From contig NBAY01000143.1 in NCBI GenBank assembly GCA_002794775.1, positions 1 to 55,045 of the forward strand: a stretch of 55,045 nt of DNA. The letters are read 5' to 3'. The notes beneath the pieces were generated by a model. That model saw only the letters and a program-made list of their open reading frames with translations. It was not told the origin of the DNA and did not search any database. This stretch comes from Porodaedalea pini. Taxonomy: Eukaryota > Basidiomycota > Agaricomycetes > Hymenochaetales > Hymenochaetaceae. Of this stretch, positions 43,201 through 54,105 are shown in pieces (positions within the stretch are counted from its first letter, which is position 1; every line of letters starts with the position of its first letter). The translations under genes and the position numbers were made by a program.

Positions 43201-44646
43201 AGGCTCACAGATCGGATCTGGCAAGTCCTTTGACTTAATCACCATTCCCTCAACTAAATGCTCATTGAGCAGTTTCTTCACATCACCATGGTGTAGGTGT
43301 GCAAAACGTCGATGCCACAGAGTCAAATCAAGTGGACAAGTGCTTGTAAGTGCAGAGAATGCACTCATGGGTACGACTTGGCCATTGAGTGATGCAGCAT
43401 TGTTGGGAGTGACATTTGCAGTGAAGAGGAGAGTGCCATTTTGATTGAATAGAATCTTATCACGCTGAATGGTGACAATATACGATTTGGCACGAGTTAA
43501 ATACAGGACTGAGAGGAGATTGTTTCGCAAATCAGGGACATGAAGTACACGTTCAAATTCAAGTAAGTGTCCATCTTTGCCATTGATTACTGGTTGAAAT
43601 CGCACTGTGCCCACTCCAACAGAATAGATGATTTCGTTGTTTGCAAGGCGTATAGGGGTGCGATTTGGTGAATATTTGTGAAACCAGTGTCGGTGGGGTG
43701 TCATGTGGCAAGTGGCACCTGTATCAACGATCCAATCAGTTCCTGCATCGAGAATGAGGGGTGTATGGGGGTTGGTGAAGTCTGGGGTACTTGCATTTCC
43801 AGCAAATTCAGCAGATTGGACAGACTCGGAGTCGTCCTGCTGAGCAGATTGTGCTTTCTCCTTAGTCTTCCCTTTGTTATCCTTCCTCTTGGCCCTAATT
43901 GCCTCAATTGCATCACGTCTCTTGAAGCACTTCGACTCTGGATGACCTTTAATGCCGCAAAATTCACAGACAACAGGCTGAGACGATGAGGAAGGCTTAG
44001 AGGGAGCAGAGGACACTTTCAGGGCCATGGACTGATCACCAGCACGCGATTGACAGTTCATTTGCTCCTGCATAAATGCTTCCTTAAGCGTCTTTAACTT
44101 GAAATCTGTCAGGAGCAAGAGTGCAGAGCGGAAGGATGAGTACTCTTCAGGCAGGGAGCAAACCAGGGCAACACATGCAAGCTCATCCTCAAACTCTTCG
44201 AGTTTGAGAGTGCTAGTGTGCGTATTTCTGATGTTATGAAGTCCATGCTCAACTCTGCTGACTAGTGCGGTCAAAGACTCATCCTCCTTCTTGCTGATAC
44301 CGAAAAACTCGTCATAGGCAATAAAATGTGCAGCTGGGTTGTCCTGCTTGTGCAGTTTCTCGAGCGCTTTCCACATCTCTACAGGGTCACCCATGTGTGA
44401 TTGTACCAAAATCTGCATGCTGTTTTCGAGTTTCTGGTAGATAAGGCCGGCTGCTTGCTCAGCCCTTTCTTCCCAGAGTTCGACTTTATCAGGAGGAGAA
44501 GATGGCTTCGACTCCTTGCCTGAAACGAGGCGCCAAAGCTTCTTGTACTGAAGGGCAGCCTGCATGTCGAATTTCCAAGTAGGATAGTTGCCTTCACCCA
44601 ACTTGTTAAATGAAGACAGTGAGTCGGCAGGGGCAGATTCGGACAT
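40231..44646 (-). CDS. Copia gag-pol polyprotein (1,471 aa), intact
   Basis: N-terminal gag (ALQYKKLWRLVSGKE, then a zinc knuckle CEFCGIKGHPESKC near residue 230), aspartic protease (WIVDTGATCHMT), GAG-pre-integrase (LWHRRFAHLHHGDVKKLL), integrase core (HSDVHGPLPIQS, ATRDDKGGEYMPKE, NGVAEHANRTLAEG), a Pro-rich linker, reverse transcriptase RVT_2 (CRWVFKLKHKADGSVDRYKA, VYVDDMTIAAKS) and RNase H (SDADHGGDEDDRRSTSG, STTEAEYIAAVQSG). Integrase precedes RT, which defines Ty1/copia. Length and order are normal for a single-ORF fungal Copia. Start chosen at the ATG at 44646, just inside the leader. Confidence 0.97.
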   Translation of the reverse strand: MSESAPADSLSSFNKLGEGNYPTWKFDMQAALQYKKLWRLVSGKESKPSSPPDKVELWEERAEQAAGLIYQKLENSMQILVQSHMGDPVEMWKALEKLHKQDNPAAHFIAYDEFFGISKKEDESLTALVSRVEHGLHNIRNTHTSTLKLEEFEDELACVALVCSLPEEYSSFRSALLLLTDFKLKTLKEAFMQEQMNCQSRAGDQSMALKVSSAPSKPSSSSQPVVCEFCGIKGHPESKCFKRRDAIEAIRAKRKDNKGKTKEKAQSAQQDDSESVQSAEFAGNASTPDFTNPHTPLILDAGTDWIVDTGATCHMTPHRHWFHKYSPNRTPIRLANNEIIYSVGVGTVRFQPVINGKDGHLLEFERVLHVPDLRNNLLSVLYLTRAKSYIVTIQRDKILFNQNGTLLFTANVTPNNAASLNGQVVPMSAFSALTSTCPLDLTLWHRRFAHLHHGDVKKLLNEHLVEGMVIKSKDLPDPICEPCIAGKQHRSNVSKLASHRASSLLQLVHSDVHGPLPIQSRNGYKYWITFIDDFSHFWAVLPLKKKSDAFSAFKHFKAYAENQLDLKIKATRDDKGGEYMPKEWDQLCENDGIHRQHTVRNEPHQNGVAEHANRTLAEGITTMLNEAHLPATFWWDAVAAFVHVHNRSPTSAVNDNTPYQLWYKSKPDVSHFRVFGCTSYVHVQKDQRKQLQSHTQKCVFLGYPANYKGWLFWNPVTRKEIISDSAQFDEHVFPGNSRTPVDLRVQSPPEAKDLPEQVEVESDDDDDVLPSPPPPVRPVDPPVPPPTHSPSPLASARKHTVSPPPSQTPPAKKPRSEHPNQTQTPSSAPPPRPKPRTTTGAWDRMINPLMDYPGRRIPRPDPVPIPEPEVVHQLEMDVHMEDAEQHDELDVMSEEEMQAEALMFNGLMDFGTNAGLEDKYIAFDDAFDYVFKSTNRLEHVFSAEVRKQYGPEPYQWKDIKGRPDAHLWEQAAMEEFISLIENGTFQPVRLPTGRKTIGCRWVFKLKHKADGSVDRYKARLVAKGYSQRPGLEFSQVFAPTAKWAALRAILAIAALEDLELYSVDISTAFLNGEMDHDVYMDQPEGFEEYYGAEFVLKLVKSIYGLKQAGRQWHKKLDSVLKGMGFQLVRCDNSIWVYRREDVRIIIPVYVDDMTIAAKSKEQYQFVKSELEKHFKLHDLGPTSFLLGVHIEHDRSQHSLSISQRQYIIDILERFELSNCGTVTTPLPEGHKLSKSMAPKNDEETAFMKTVPYKQLVGTLMYLAVATRPDIAYAVGVLARFSANPGMAHWKAAKHLCRYLQGTKDYKLTYASDPNSAELFTTFSDADHGGDEDDRRSTSGMVVKMGTGAISWASRLQTIVTLSTTEAEYIAAVQSGQEIIWLRNLLTEFGYHFDAPSVLYVDNQSALAVARNPEHHGHMKHLDLRHYWLRDVVEAGYVDVRYLPTKSMPADIMTKALGRLKVGEMCGMLGLR

Positions 44647-45610
44647 GACGTTTCACAGGCAGGTAGGGGACGATGGGTACAACGTGTGTGTGATGTTTGG
44701 GAGGAATTGGATGTGTGAGTGGGGCACAGTGAAGGAAAGTGTGTACAGACCACAATGACACGATTACAGATGACAGTTCAATGCAAGCCAATGAAGGTTA
44801 CCAGACACTCAAAACGTCGAAGTATACACAGAGTCGCCGCAAGACAGTGCTGGTCTGTTGGTCTGCTAAGACCCCGCAGGCACCGCTGACTGAGAGAGGC
44901 TCTAGGCTTAAGTGACACTCAAAAGAGCGTCACAATCAGCGAACTAAGGCTGAGCAGTCGAGCTTCACAGACGATAGGCTAGTCTGATCCAATAACAACA
45001 GAATGGGATGAAATGGGCCTTAATCAACTCACACCAGAGCTGGTAACCGTGCAAAATGGGACACTGAGGGAGAACGAGTGGTGCGATTGCAATGCAAATC
45101 AACACACACTGAGGAGGCGTGAACACGAGCACGCAGACGAAGTTTCGAGAGAATCGGACCAAGGGTTCCGCAGAAAATGCGATAACCACGCGATGCAGCA
45201 AAGTGCAGAGTGTAATAAGAGTGGTTGCTCAGTAAAACGTTGCAGCACACTCAAATCGAGTCGAATATCGATGTAAGTTGGCACAAACGTAGATCACACG
45301 TAACCCCAACAATGTGCCAAGGTATAGTGCGAACAGTCAAGCCAATATCGAGTGATGGGTGATAGAGAGGTTTTGGATGCAGGTGGTGAATGAATGCAGT
45401 GTAGTGCGATGGGAAGTGGATGTGGTGGCACGAAACTTGGCAGAGACGTGGCAGACACACCGATTTTCCAATCAACAAAGATCCAGCTCAATCCAACCAC
45501 CAGGAACGTTGCAATCGGCGAAACACTGTGTGTAGGGTGTGCAGATCAGGTCCGATCAGTCTATAATTGAAGCAGGGGGTGCTTCTCGAAGTCCAGAACC
45601 AGTGTGCGAA
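44647..45610 (-). other. Copia leader
   Basis: About 960 bp between the 5' LTR/primer site and the ATG. No additional gene; probably packaging and untranslated RNA. Confidence 0.6.
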
Positions 45611-45633
45611 GTTAGAGCGCAAGGCTCATAACC
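45611..45633 (-). promoter_or_regulatory. Primer binding site complementary to a tRNA-Met half
   Basis: Immediately inside the 5' LTR. The plus strand (ending gcgcaaggctcataacc) reads like the D-stem to anticodon-loop part of a tRNA-Met, including the ctCATaa anticodon loop. The minus-strand element RNA would thus pair with a tRNA cut in the anticodon loop, as known for Drosophila copia and yeast Ty5. Confidence 0.6.
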
Positions 45634-45919
45634 TATTAGCAGCAGTGAACCAAAAGGGGTCACACTTCACACCTGAGTCCAATGGATGAGTGCAACAGAT
45701 AGATATATATTAATATACAAGTGCATACCTGAGTCCAATGGATGAGTGCAACAGATAGGGACACTCATACATTGTCTCAGCCGCTTTGAAGCTAATATTA
45801 CATAAGACAAAAATCACGTGATGTTCACACATGCGCGCACATGTGCGAACAGAGGCGTGGGAATAAATCAAGAAAAGCATGGAAAACATAAAATAAGTGT
45901 CAGAATCACACTTCCAACA
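45634..45919 (-). repeat. 5' LTR of the Copia element
   Basis: 286 bp, differing from the left LTR at two positions, both CG versus CA (near 45826 and 45838). Confidence 0.93.
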
Positions 45920-45946
45920 GGACGCCCAACCTTGAGGGGGGGGTAA

Positions 45947-46374
45947 TGTCAGGACTCGAACTTTCCCCCTTTCTTTTGTTTTCCTTTTTACCATTTCTTT
46001 TATTTTAATTGCTCCTTTTAATTATAATTAACCATCTTTACAATCATTTCCCATACTCCTTTCACGCGACCTTCATTCATTCCATTCTGTCCCCTTATGT
46101 AACATTAGGTAATATCATCTCACGGTCGTCACTATATAAGGTCTCAGGAATCGCATGAACTCCTTGTTCTGCTTTTCCTCTTACCTCTGTGGACGACCTA
46201 GGTGAGACTCGTCCCCCTTGTATTAGTTTAGACTTGTATTAATCCTCTTACCTCCGTGACGACCTAGTCTGAGTAAGCGTGTCCCGAGTCCCCACTCAAG
46301 TTATCAACACGTCCCAGATGACAGTTAGCCGAGGCCTGCCCAGTCCGAGTTATCTCCCGGACTCCTGCCTAACA
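45947..46374 (+). repeat. Shared middle LTR of elements 3a and 3b
   Basis: 428 bp, tgtcaggact ... gcctaaca, with tatataag and the duplicated 24-bp segment (one copy carries ctctgtgg instead of ctccgcg). Confidence 0.92.
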
Positions 46375-46404
46375 GAACCCTTAACATGCACACCTGAGCC
46401 TACA

Positions 46405-47469
46405 ATGTCAGCAGGCGGTTTCAGTCAACAGCAGATGGAGCAGATCACAGCGATTGTCGCAGGAGCCTTCACTCATCACGCGATAAATGCTCCAGCCGCC
46501 CCTGCTCCCCCAGTTGACGTTGCCCGACCACGTGAATTTGCTGGTGGCAATGATTATCTTGACTTCAGACGCGAGATTACTCTCTTCGTCTCGGCAAATC
46601 CTACGAGGTACCCCTCATCGTCGAGCAAGATCTACCTCACCCTTTCCTACCTCAAGGGTGGCAATGCATCAACGTGGGCACAAAACTACATCGAAGAATT
46701 CACGACGAATGGCGTCGTGAGCTTCACGGATAGCTGGACCAGGTTCCAGGAACGACTGGACACCTCATTCAACGATCCAAACTGAAAGGAAAAGGCACTG
46801 GCGGAGTTCTGGACCAAAGTTTAGAAGGACCTCACCGCCGATGAATTCTTCCAGAACCTCGATGTAATCATCATGAGGGCGGGTCTGACAGACAACAGCA
46901 TCATCTGCGACCGCCTGAAGCACGCAATGAACATTGAGGTGGTCCGTGGAGTGCTGAGGTCGACACCGGTCCTGACAACGTACAACGACTGGAAAAAGAA
47001 GGCTATCGAGATCAACCAGGGTGAACAACAGATCCGCGCTATCCAACGAGGCTGCGCATTTCCGCTCCCACTACGCCCGCAGCAGCAGCAGGCACCCCCG
47101 GCTCATTGTCAGGTGGCAGCCCCCCATGTCAACAAACACGACGTGACCGGTGTCACCTTCGGAGGCACTGGTCAGCCTATGGATGTCTCGATGAACGAGG
47201 CTCAGAGACGACGAGCATGCTGGATCTGCGGCCAGCTAGGGCACTTCAAGGACAAGTGCCTGCAGGGGAAGACAATCGTGCAGCGCATGCTGCAGATGAT
47301 GGCACCAGGCGAGCGTCACCTCCTTGCCGACAAGCTGGGCACAATGAAGGAATCGGCCTTCGAGGAAGTTGTAGACACTCGGAGAACAACGGTGGAGGAT
47401 TATGTGGAGGAGGAAGATGATGACGAAGAGGTCATCAACTCGCAGGATTTTGCGAGTGGTCAGGCATAA
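46405..47469 (+). pseudogene. gag of element 3b, two stops
   Basis: Starts at ATG 46405. RPREFAGGNDYLDFRREITL, stops TGA at 46783-46785 and TAG at 46822-46824, then in the same frame the zinc knuckle CWICGQLGHFKDKC and the acidic tail. No frameshift. The upstream N-extension found in elements 1 and 2 is deleted. Confidence 0.88.
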
Positions 47470-47600
47470 CCACCAGGACGACTGACCGAGAAGTTCAAGG
47501 GGTTTCAAGTTCGGACTCGATAAAATATAACCAACCACCTGTACAATACGTAGATGCAAACGGCGTCGATGGTTTTTCCAATTATGAAACCCTGACCAGT

Positions 47601-50600
47601 GTGAAGGAATACAATGAAAATGAGAAGTTGTTCATGAGGGGAACTGGCGGATGCCAGCTGGACCTCCTTCTGAACGTTGGACACAGTGTAGCGGGTGAGA
47701 TAAGAGAGGTGGATGCACATGCCCTTGTGGATTTGGGGTGCACAGGATTGTGTATTGACATAGGGTTTGTTGAACGGTATGGGTTGGAGACCAAGCAATA
47801 TATCAGGCCCCTCGCAGTGCTCAACGCTGACGGCACGCACAACAAGGCCGGCTTGATTAAGGAATACATCAACGTGGAACTAATGATTAGACATCACAAG
47901 GAAAGGATTGTCCTTGCGGTAACATCCCTGGCATCATCGAACATATTCCTGGGCTATGACTGGCTTCAACGTCACAACCCCAAAGTCGACTGGAAGACGG
48001 GTTCAATTGAATTCACCCGCTGCCTGGAGGAATGCATGATCGAGAAGGAGGTTGTGGAAGAGATGAGGAGGGTGAGAGAGGTGCAAATGGACAAAGTGTC
48101 CTGGCCTGCATACCTCAACGACTTTGCCGATGTCTTCAGCGAGAAAGGCTTTGAGAAGCTACCGGAACACCAACCCTGGGACCACATCATTGACCTGAAG
48201 CCTGATTTCAAACCTAGCGACTGCAAGATCTACTCGCTCACGCCAACAGAGCAGCAGTCGCTCAAGGACTTCCTCGACGAGAACTTGAAGTCTGGTTGCA
48301 TCCGACGATCAATATCGCCCATGGTGTCGCCTTTCTTCTTCATTAAGAAGGCCGACAAATTGCTACACCCGATTCAGGACTACCGTAAGCTCAACGACGG
48401 TATGATCAAGAACAAGTATTCTCTCCCCCTCATTGACAAACTTGTCAACAAGGCCAAGAAGGCGAAATTCATCACCAAACTTGACCTTCGCTGGGGATAC
48501 TACAATGTCCGGATCCGCGAAGGCAATGAGTGGAAGGCAGCATTCTGCATGAACATGGGTCTCTTTGAACCAACGGTCATGTTCTTTGGTCTCTGCAATG
48601 CACTAGCGACCTTCCAGGTGTTCGTCAACCACATTTTCAAGAGCCTGATCTATGATAACCTGATCATCATCTACCTCAACGACATCCTGATCCTCTCGCA
48701 GACTCTCGAGGAACATATCGAGACATCGAGACGCGTTCTTCAGATCCTTCGAGAGAATGGCCTATACCTGAAACCTGAAAAGTGTGAGTTCAATGCCAAG
48801 GTCATAAAATACCTTGGCCACATCATCGGCAATGGCGAGATCAAGGCTGACCCAGCAAAGACAGAGGCAATCACAAACTGGCCCGTCCCATGAAATGTTA
48901 AAGAGCTGCAGAAGTTCCTCGGCATGGGCAACTAGTTATGACAGTTCATCAAGGACTACAGCAAGGTAGTCCAACCGTTGACGTCGCTAACAGGCAAGAA
49001 GGACTGGGTATGGGAGACCAAACAGCAGGAAGCATTCGAGGAGCTGAGACAATGTCTCTGCTCACCTCCAGTCCTGGCCATCGCCAACGACAAGGGCCCT
49101 TTCCACGTCGAAGCAGACTCGTCGAACTTCGCGCTTGGTGGCGTGTTGTTGCAGAAGCAGGAAGGCAAGTGGAGGGTAGTCACCTACAGGTCAGAGGTGC
49201 TCCTGCTGGCGGAATGAAACTACAAAATCTACGACAAGGAGATGCTCGCGATCATTTTGGCGCTCAAGGAGTGGAGGCAATACCTTCTCAGCGCCCATCA
49301 CAAGATCGAGATCTGGTCTGACCACGCCAACCTCACGTACTTCAGATCAGCACAGAAGCTGAGCTATCGTCAAGCTCGCTGGAGGACAGAACTTGAAGAA
49401 TTCGACTTCCACCTCGAGCACAAGTCGGGGAAGATGATGGGCAAGGCGGACCTGCTGTCATGCAAAGCAGGCTACGATGAGGGCAAGGATGACAATGACG
49501 GAGTCATGTTCATCAAGGAGAAGTGGCTGAACCATGGGGTGGTGTGGACGTTGCAGGATGAGGTGTTGGAACGGGTGGGTAAAGCACAGAGGGTGCAGGA
49601 TGAGTCGGAGAGGCCGACAGGTATGATGGAGGTCGACGGGATGTGGCAGATGAAGGGAAAGGTCTACGTGCCATTGGCGATGAAGGAGGCCGTATTGCAG
49701 GAGTGTCACGACTTGGTACTAGCTGGGCATCCGGGAGTGTCAAAAATGTTGGAGCTCGTCCGTCGAGACTTCTGGTGGGCGTCCATGTTCTCCGACGTCC
49801 AAGCGTACATCCGAGGATATGATCGCTGTCAGCGAACAAAGGCTCTGAGGGTGTCAAGATCAAGGCAACTTCATCCAAACGCGGTTCCTGAAGGTCCTTG
49901 GGAAATCATCATGGTCGATCTCATTGGAGAACTCCCAGACTCGAAGGGACATAATGCAATCTGCGTCTTTGTGGATAGATTCTCGAAGCAGATGCACGTG
50001 ATCCCAATGACGACAAAATTGTCAGCGGAAGGCATGGCCCAATTGTACCGTGACCACGTCTTCCGCCTCCATGGCTTACTGAAGAAGATCATCCACAACA
50101 GAGGCACGCAATTTGATGCATCGATGATGAAGGAGCTGTACAAACTCCTGCACATTGAAGGCAACCCGTCAATGGCGTATCACCCACAGATGGACGGTCA
50201 GACAGAACATGTTAACCAAGAGCTCGAACAGTACCTTTGGCTCTTTGTTAACCATCGGCAATTGGACTGGAAGGACTGGCTCCCCCTCGCAGAGTTCGCA
50301 TACAACAACCGCGAACACTCAGCGACAAAGATGTCCCCCTTCTATGCGAATACAGGACATCATCCTCTAAGCTTTGACACGACGTGAACCTCATCTGCTA
50401 ACATGTCAGCGGAAGAATTCGCAAAGCACATCAAGGAGACTCATCGCGTCATGAAGGACAATCTGGTCAAGGCAGTGGAGGACATGAAGCGCTACCATGA
50501 CCAGACGACAGGGACTTCGGTAGAGTACAAGGCTGGAGACAAGGTCTTCCTTGATGGGCGAAACATCAGCACAGATTCACTGATGAAGAAGCTTGCTGAC

Positions 50601-51064
50601 AAGTGGTACGGACCCTTTGACATCATTGACAAGGTAGGAGTGAGCGCATACAAGCTCAAACTCCCAAAACGATGGAAAAAGGTTCACCCTGTCTTCAATG
50701 AGGCCCTGCTGAAACCCGCCGTCGAGCCGTCTTTCAAAAGCTAGAAGCAACCACCACCACCACCACCCAACATCGTCAACAACAAGGAGGAGTATGAGAT
50801 CGAGGAGGTTCTAGACTCACGCCTACACTGAGGGAAGCTACAGTACCTCGTCAAGTGGGTCGGCTACAATGAACCGACTTGGCAGCCTGAGATGGACTTT
50901 GGTGAGAACGTAAAGGAGGTGATCGCAGAGTTCTATCGAAAACACCCTGGTGCACCTCATAAACTCGAAATCCCTCAACAACGCCTCCGTCCAATCTTCG
51001 TCGACACCAAACCGCACGACCACGATCATGGTTGGTCGGGACGCCCAACCTTGAGGGAAGGGTA
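47601..51064 (+). pseudogene. pol of element 3b, many stops
   Basis: One frame throughout but with nonsense codons at about 48891, 48934, 48940, 49215, 50385, 50742 and 50829. Most correspond to CGA, CAG or TGG in elements 1 and 2. The protease motif reads LVDLGCTG (Ser lost) and the RT motif YLNDILIL (first Asp replaced by Asn), so both catalytic centres are dead. Integrase and chromodomain (YLVKWVGYNEPTWQPE, about 50842) remain recognisable. Confidence 0.9.
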
Positions 51065-51065
51065 A

Positions 51066-51490
51066 TGTTAGAACTTGAACTTTCCTCTTTTCTTTTATTT
51101 TCCTTTTTACCATTTCTTTTATTTTAATCGCTCCTTTCCATTATATTTAATCATCTTTTCAATCATTTCCCACACTCCTTTCACATGACCTTCATTCGTT
51201 CCATTCCACTTGTTTATGTAATCTTAGATAATATAGTCTCACGGTCGCCACTATAAGAAGCATCAGGAATCGCATGAACTCCTTGTTCTGCTTTTCCTCT
51301 TACCTCCGCAACGACCTAGGTGAGACTTGTCCCCCTTGTATTAGTCTAGACTTGTATTAATCCTCTTACCTCCACGACAACCTAGCCTGAGTACAGCGTG
51401 TCCCGAGTCCCCGCTCGAGTATAGCATGTCCCAGACGACAGTCAGCCAAGGCCTGCCCTGTTCGAGCGTCTCCCGAACTCCTGCCTAACA
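51066..51490 (+). repeat. 3' LTR of element 3b
   Basis: 425 bp, tgttagaact ... gcctaaca. The TATA region is altered (ctataagaag). Confidence 0.92.
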
Positions 51491-52629
51491 GTCACATCAC
51501 ATCTGTCAATGTGTGGGGCGGTGGTGACTTGTCATGCAGGCGGTTGTCTTGCCTGTTGCTGTGGCTGTGGCTGTGGCTGGAAACACAAGGGAGGCATCTG
51601 GTGTCCCTGTTGAAGCACATGTACCTGCTGTTCAATGTGATCGATCTCGATGGCCTTTGTTTTCCAGGCTGCATACGTTGTTGGAACTGGTGTTGACCAC
51701 AAGAAGCCATGGACCACTTTGATGTTCAGGGCTTGCTTCAGGTGATTGCAGATGATGTCATCATTGCCTGCTCCTGTTAGGCTAGCCCTCATAAGTTGAA
51801 CACCAAACTGTTGGAAAAACTCGTTGGCTGTGAGCCCCTTCTGTGTCATGCTCTGGAACTTTGCCAATGCCTTTTCCTTTTGATTCAGGTTATTGAACAA
51901 CACATCTAGATGCTCTTGGAATTTCTCCCAAGTCTCCATCAGGTTTACAATGTCTGTGGTCATGAATTCCTCAACATAGTTCTGAGCCCACGCTGATGCA
52001 TTTCCACCCTTGAGGTACGAGAGGGCAAGAAAGATCTTGCTCCTTGATATCAGAAACTTACTTGGGTTTGCCAAAACAAAGAGAGTGACTTCACGTTTGA
52101 AGTCAAGGTAGTTGTGGCTGCTGGTGAATTCATATGGCCGGGCGACTTCAATGGTAGAAGCAGGTGGGGCGGGAGCCTGCGCTGCAGTATGGGTGGATGC
52201 AGTGACAATCAACATCGCCAGTTCCCGCTGCTGTTGTTGTGTGAAACCCATCGACATCAGAGTAGGTGTTGGAGAGGAAGAGTCTTGGCAGGGTGTTTGG
52301 TAACCTCCTGGGCTCTGAGGGAGAGTGACGGACAAGGTAGATACCACGAGTGACGAGGAGACAGCCGGTGCCCACCTGAATCTAGTTCCATCCTCTGTGG
52401 TCATGTACTGGGCCTTCCTGATATCGCTGTACCAGATGTCGTATGTAATGCCTTCAACGTTTGTGGTGATGTAACCAGGTCGGTCTGGGTCCCAGTGTGC
52501 TGATGAGGGAAGGGCCCATCTCTGTTCCACTGAGAGATCTATCTTGGCTAAGTAGGAGGGGGAATGGGGATTGGTTGCTCATTTGAGCCAGGGTTATGCC
52601 AATGGTGAGTGGGTTTGTCAGTGAAGTTG
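51491..52629 (-). pseudogene. gag of a minus-strand chromovirus (element 5)
   Basis: Open on the minus strand from 52530 to 51532. N-extension as in elements 1 and 2 (EQRWALPSSAHWDPDRPGY, then DIWYSDIRKAQYM), then YEFTSSHNYLDFKREVTLFV and KALAKFQSMTQKGLTANEFF. It stops before the zinc knuckle in a Gln-rich end (PQPQPQQQARQPPA), where element 3b begins. The upstream leader is interrupted by the solo LTR at 52630. Confidence 0.85.
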
Positions 52630-53147
52630 TGTTAGGATCTCAAGTGTGTACATCCATTTCTCCCTTTCCTTCATCGTCATCATCCCCATCGACATCCCTT
52701 TCCCCCTTCCCCACCGGACTCTTCCCTTCGTTGTTCGTTTGTTGACATCACCTGACTTATCAATCATGTGACCCTTGCACATGGTTGCAGGTGATGTCAT
52801 CCACTCCTTACTCATCACATTCTGCGACGTTCCATTGTATTCCATTTCCCAGGAACGCCATCCCCGTTATAGTAGTTAGGTCACACAAGTCCTGAGTATA
52901 TAGGTAGCTCGTTCACCTGTATTGTCCCTTACCTCAGTATTCTTGGAATCCACTACTGCTTGCTCTTGACAACGTCGCCTGCGACGCTCGTGCGTTTGAC
53001 TCCTCCCCTCTTCGCTCTTGCGTCTGTGGGCGCGGCAGTCGCCTGAACGGCACCTGCCTCCGTTCTCCCACGTCGCTCGACCTCTGCCCACATCGTATGT
53101 AGGTGTGATGGTTAAGTGATTGTTGAGTACGTGGTCGTACTCTAACA
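52630..53147 (+). repeat. Solo LTR, family 3 (518 bp)
   Basis: TG...CA (tgttaggatctc ... gtactctaaca) with a perfect AGTTG duplication on both sides (52625-52629 and 53148-53152). No internal region, so it is the product of LTR-LTR recombination. The copy at 9564-9951 is the same family. Confidence 0.92.
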
Positions 53148-53467
53148 AGTTGATCACAAGATGGAAGGATGAAAACAAAATGACAAATGATAATGTTGAT
53201 GACATCTGGACTCATCTAGTTACCCACATCCACGTCAAGTGTGTCCTCCACCAGAGGCTGAGGTGGAGAGCCAGGATCAGGAAAAGTTGGTTGGGAAATT
53301 TATGTAATACACAAATGTCCAAGAACATCTAGACAGGGTTGAGGGTTTGTTGTTTAGGGAGTTTACATGTCAAGCCCATCAAGGGGAGCACTCCTCTAGG
53401 CTGAGTGAAGGTGAGTCGACAGTGACAATGTACACTGGGGATGAGCCTTTCGGCGGTTCTGCTTTTA
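53148..53467 (-). other. Leader of element 5
   Basis: Complement of the leader type seen in elements 1 and 2 (for example the gcagaaccgcc...gctcatcccca region), between the 5' LTR and gag. No gene. Confidence 0.7.
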
Positions 53468-53875
53468 TATTAGGTGGAGCTTGGGTTGGTCTCAAGCAAG
53501 GTGGCCTTGGCTAACATCAGTGCTGGGAACGTGCTGCAACTCGAGTGGGAACTCGGGACGTGTCTTACTCAGGCCTAGGTTGTCATGGAGGTAAGAGGAT
53601 TAATACAACTTATACTAAGTACAGGGGAAACACGTCTCACCTAGGTCATCACAGAGGTAAGAGGAAAAGCAGAACAAGGAGTTTGTGTGAGTTCCTTGAC
53701 CTTATAAGCACATGACCATGAGATGATATTATCTAATGCTGTATTGTTTATGTCATGATCATCATGAGTCATGTGGACATGGGAGCGGATTGGAAATATG
53801 ATTAAAGGTGATGAAAAGGAGTGAATGAAATAAAAGGAAAATGGTAAAAGGGAGAATAAAAATAAGGTCCTAACA
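53468..53875 (-). repeat. 5' LTR of element 5
   Basis: 408 bp on the minus strand, from TGTTAGGACC to CCTAATA (the final CA is mutated to TA). It keeps the duplicated dinucleotide-rich segments of the family 1 LTR in diverged form. Confidence 0.8.
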
Positions 53876-54105
53876 GCCACACTTGTTTGATCTCCACCCA
53901 CCTACACAGTCAATGTATTGCTCCCTATTTTACATATTTCTGCTCCTGAGAACCATGCCTATTTTTTGAGTACTTTATGAGCAGGTACTACACAGAATTT
54001 ACAGAGAAAATAGACATTTATTCTATTTTTTGATGTTTTGGCTCAGACACGGCTCATTTCATGTGAAATGCATGTGTCGCAGGACTTATGAAAACAGCTG
54101 TAATT
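53876..54105. other. No gene seen
   Basis: AT-rich unique sequence to the right of element 5; no feature recognised. Confidence 0.5.

Larger units (their letters stand above)
39917..45919 (-). mobile_element. Intact Copia (Ty1/copia) element, 6.0 kb
   Basis: Two 286-bp LTRs (39917-40202 and 45634-45919) differing at only two bases, a perfect GGACG duplication (39912-39916 and 45920-45924), one uninterrupted 1,471-codon gag-pol, a primer site next to the 5' LTR (right side) and a purine-rich tract next to the 3' LTR (left side). Young and possibly active. The LTR ends are TG...TA rather than TG...CA. Confidence 0.96.
45947..51490 (+). mobile_element. Chromovirus element 3b (family 1), decayed
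   Basis: LTR 45947-46374, gag, pol, LTR 51066-51490. The left LTR doubles as the 3' LTR of element 3a, whose polypurine tract precedes it, giving an LTR-internal-LTR-internal-LTR array. The leader is missing: gag sequence starts about 30 bp after the LTR. At least eight nonsense codons. Confidence 0.88.

Noticed and set aside
45611..45633. tRNA gene
   Set aside because: Only a D-arm to anticodon-loop half is present, with no acceptor or T arm; its place next to the LTR fits a primer binding site.
52148..52375. Small ORFs over the element 5 gag
   Set aside because: They overlap the conserved minus-strand gag reading in other frames.
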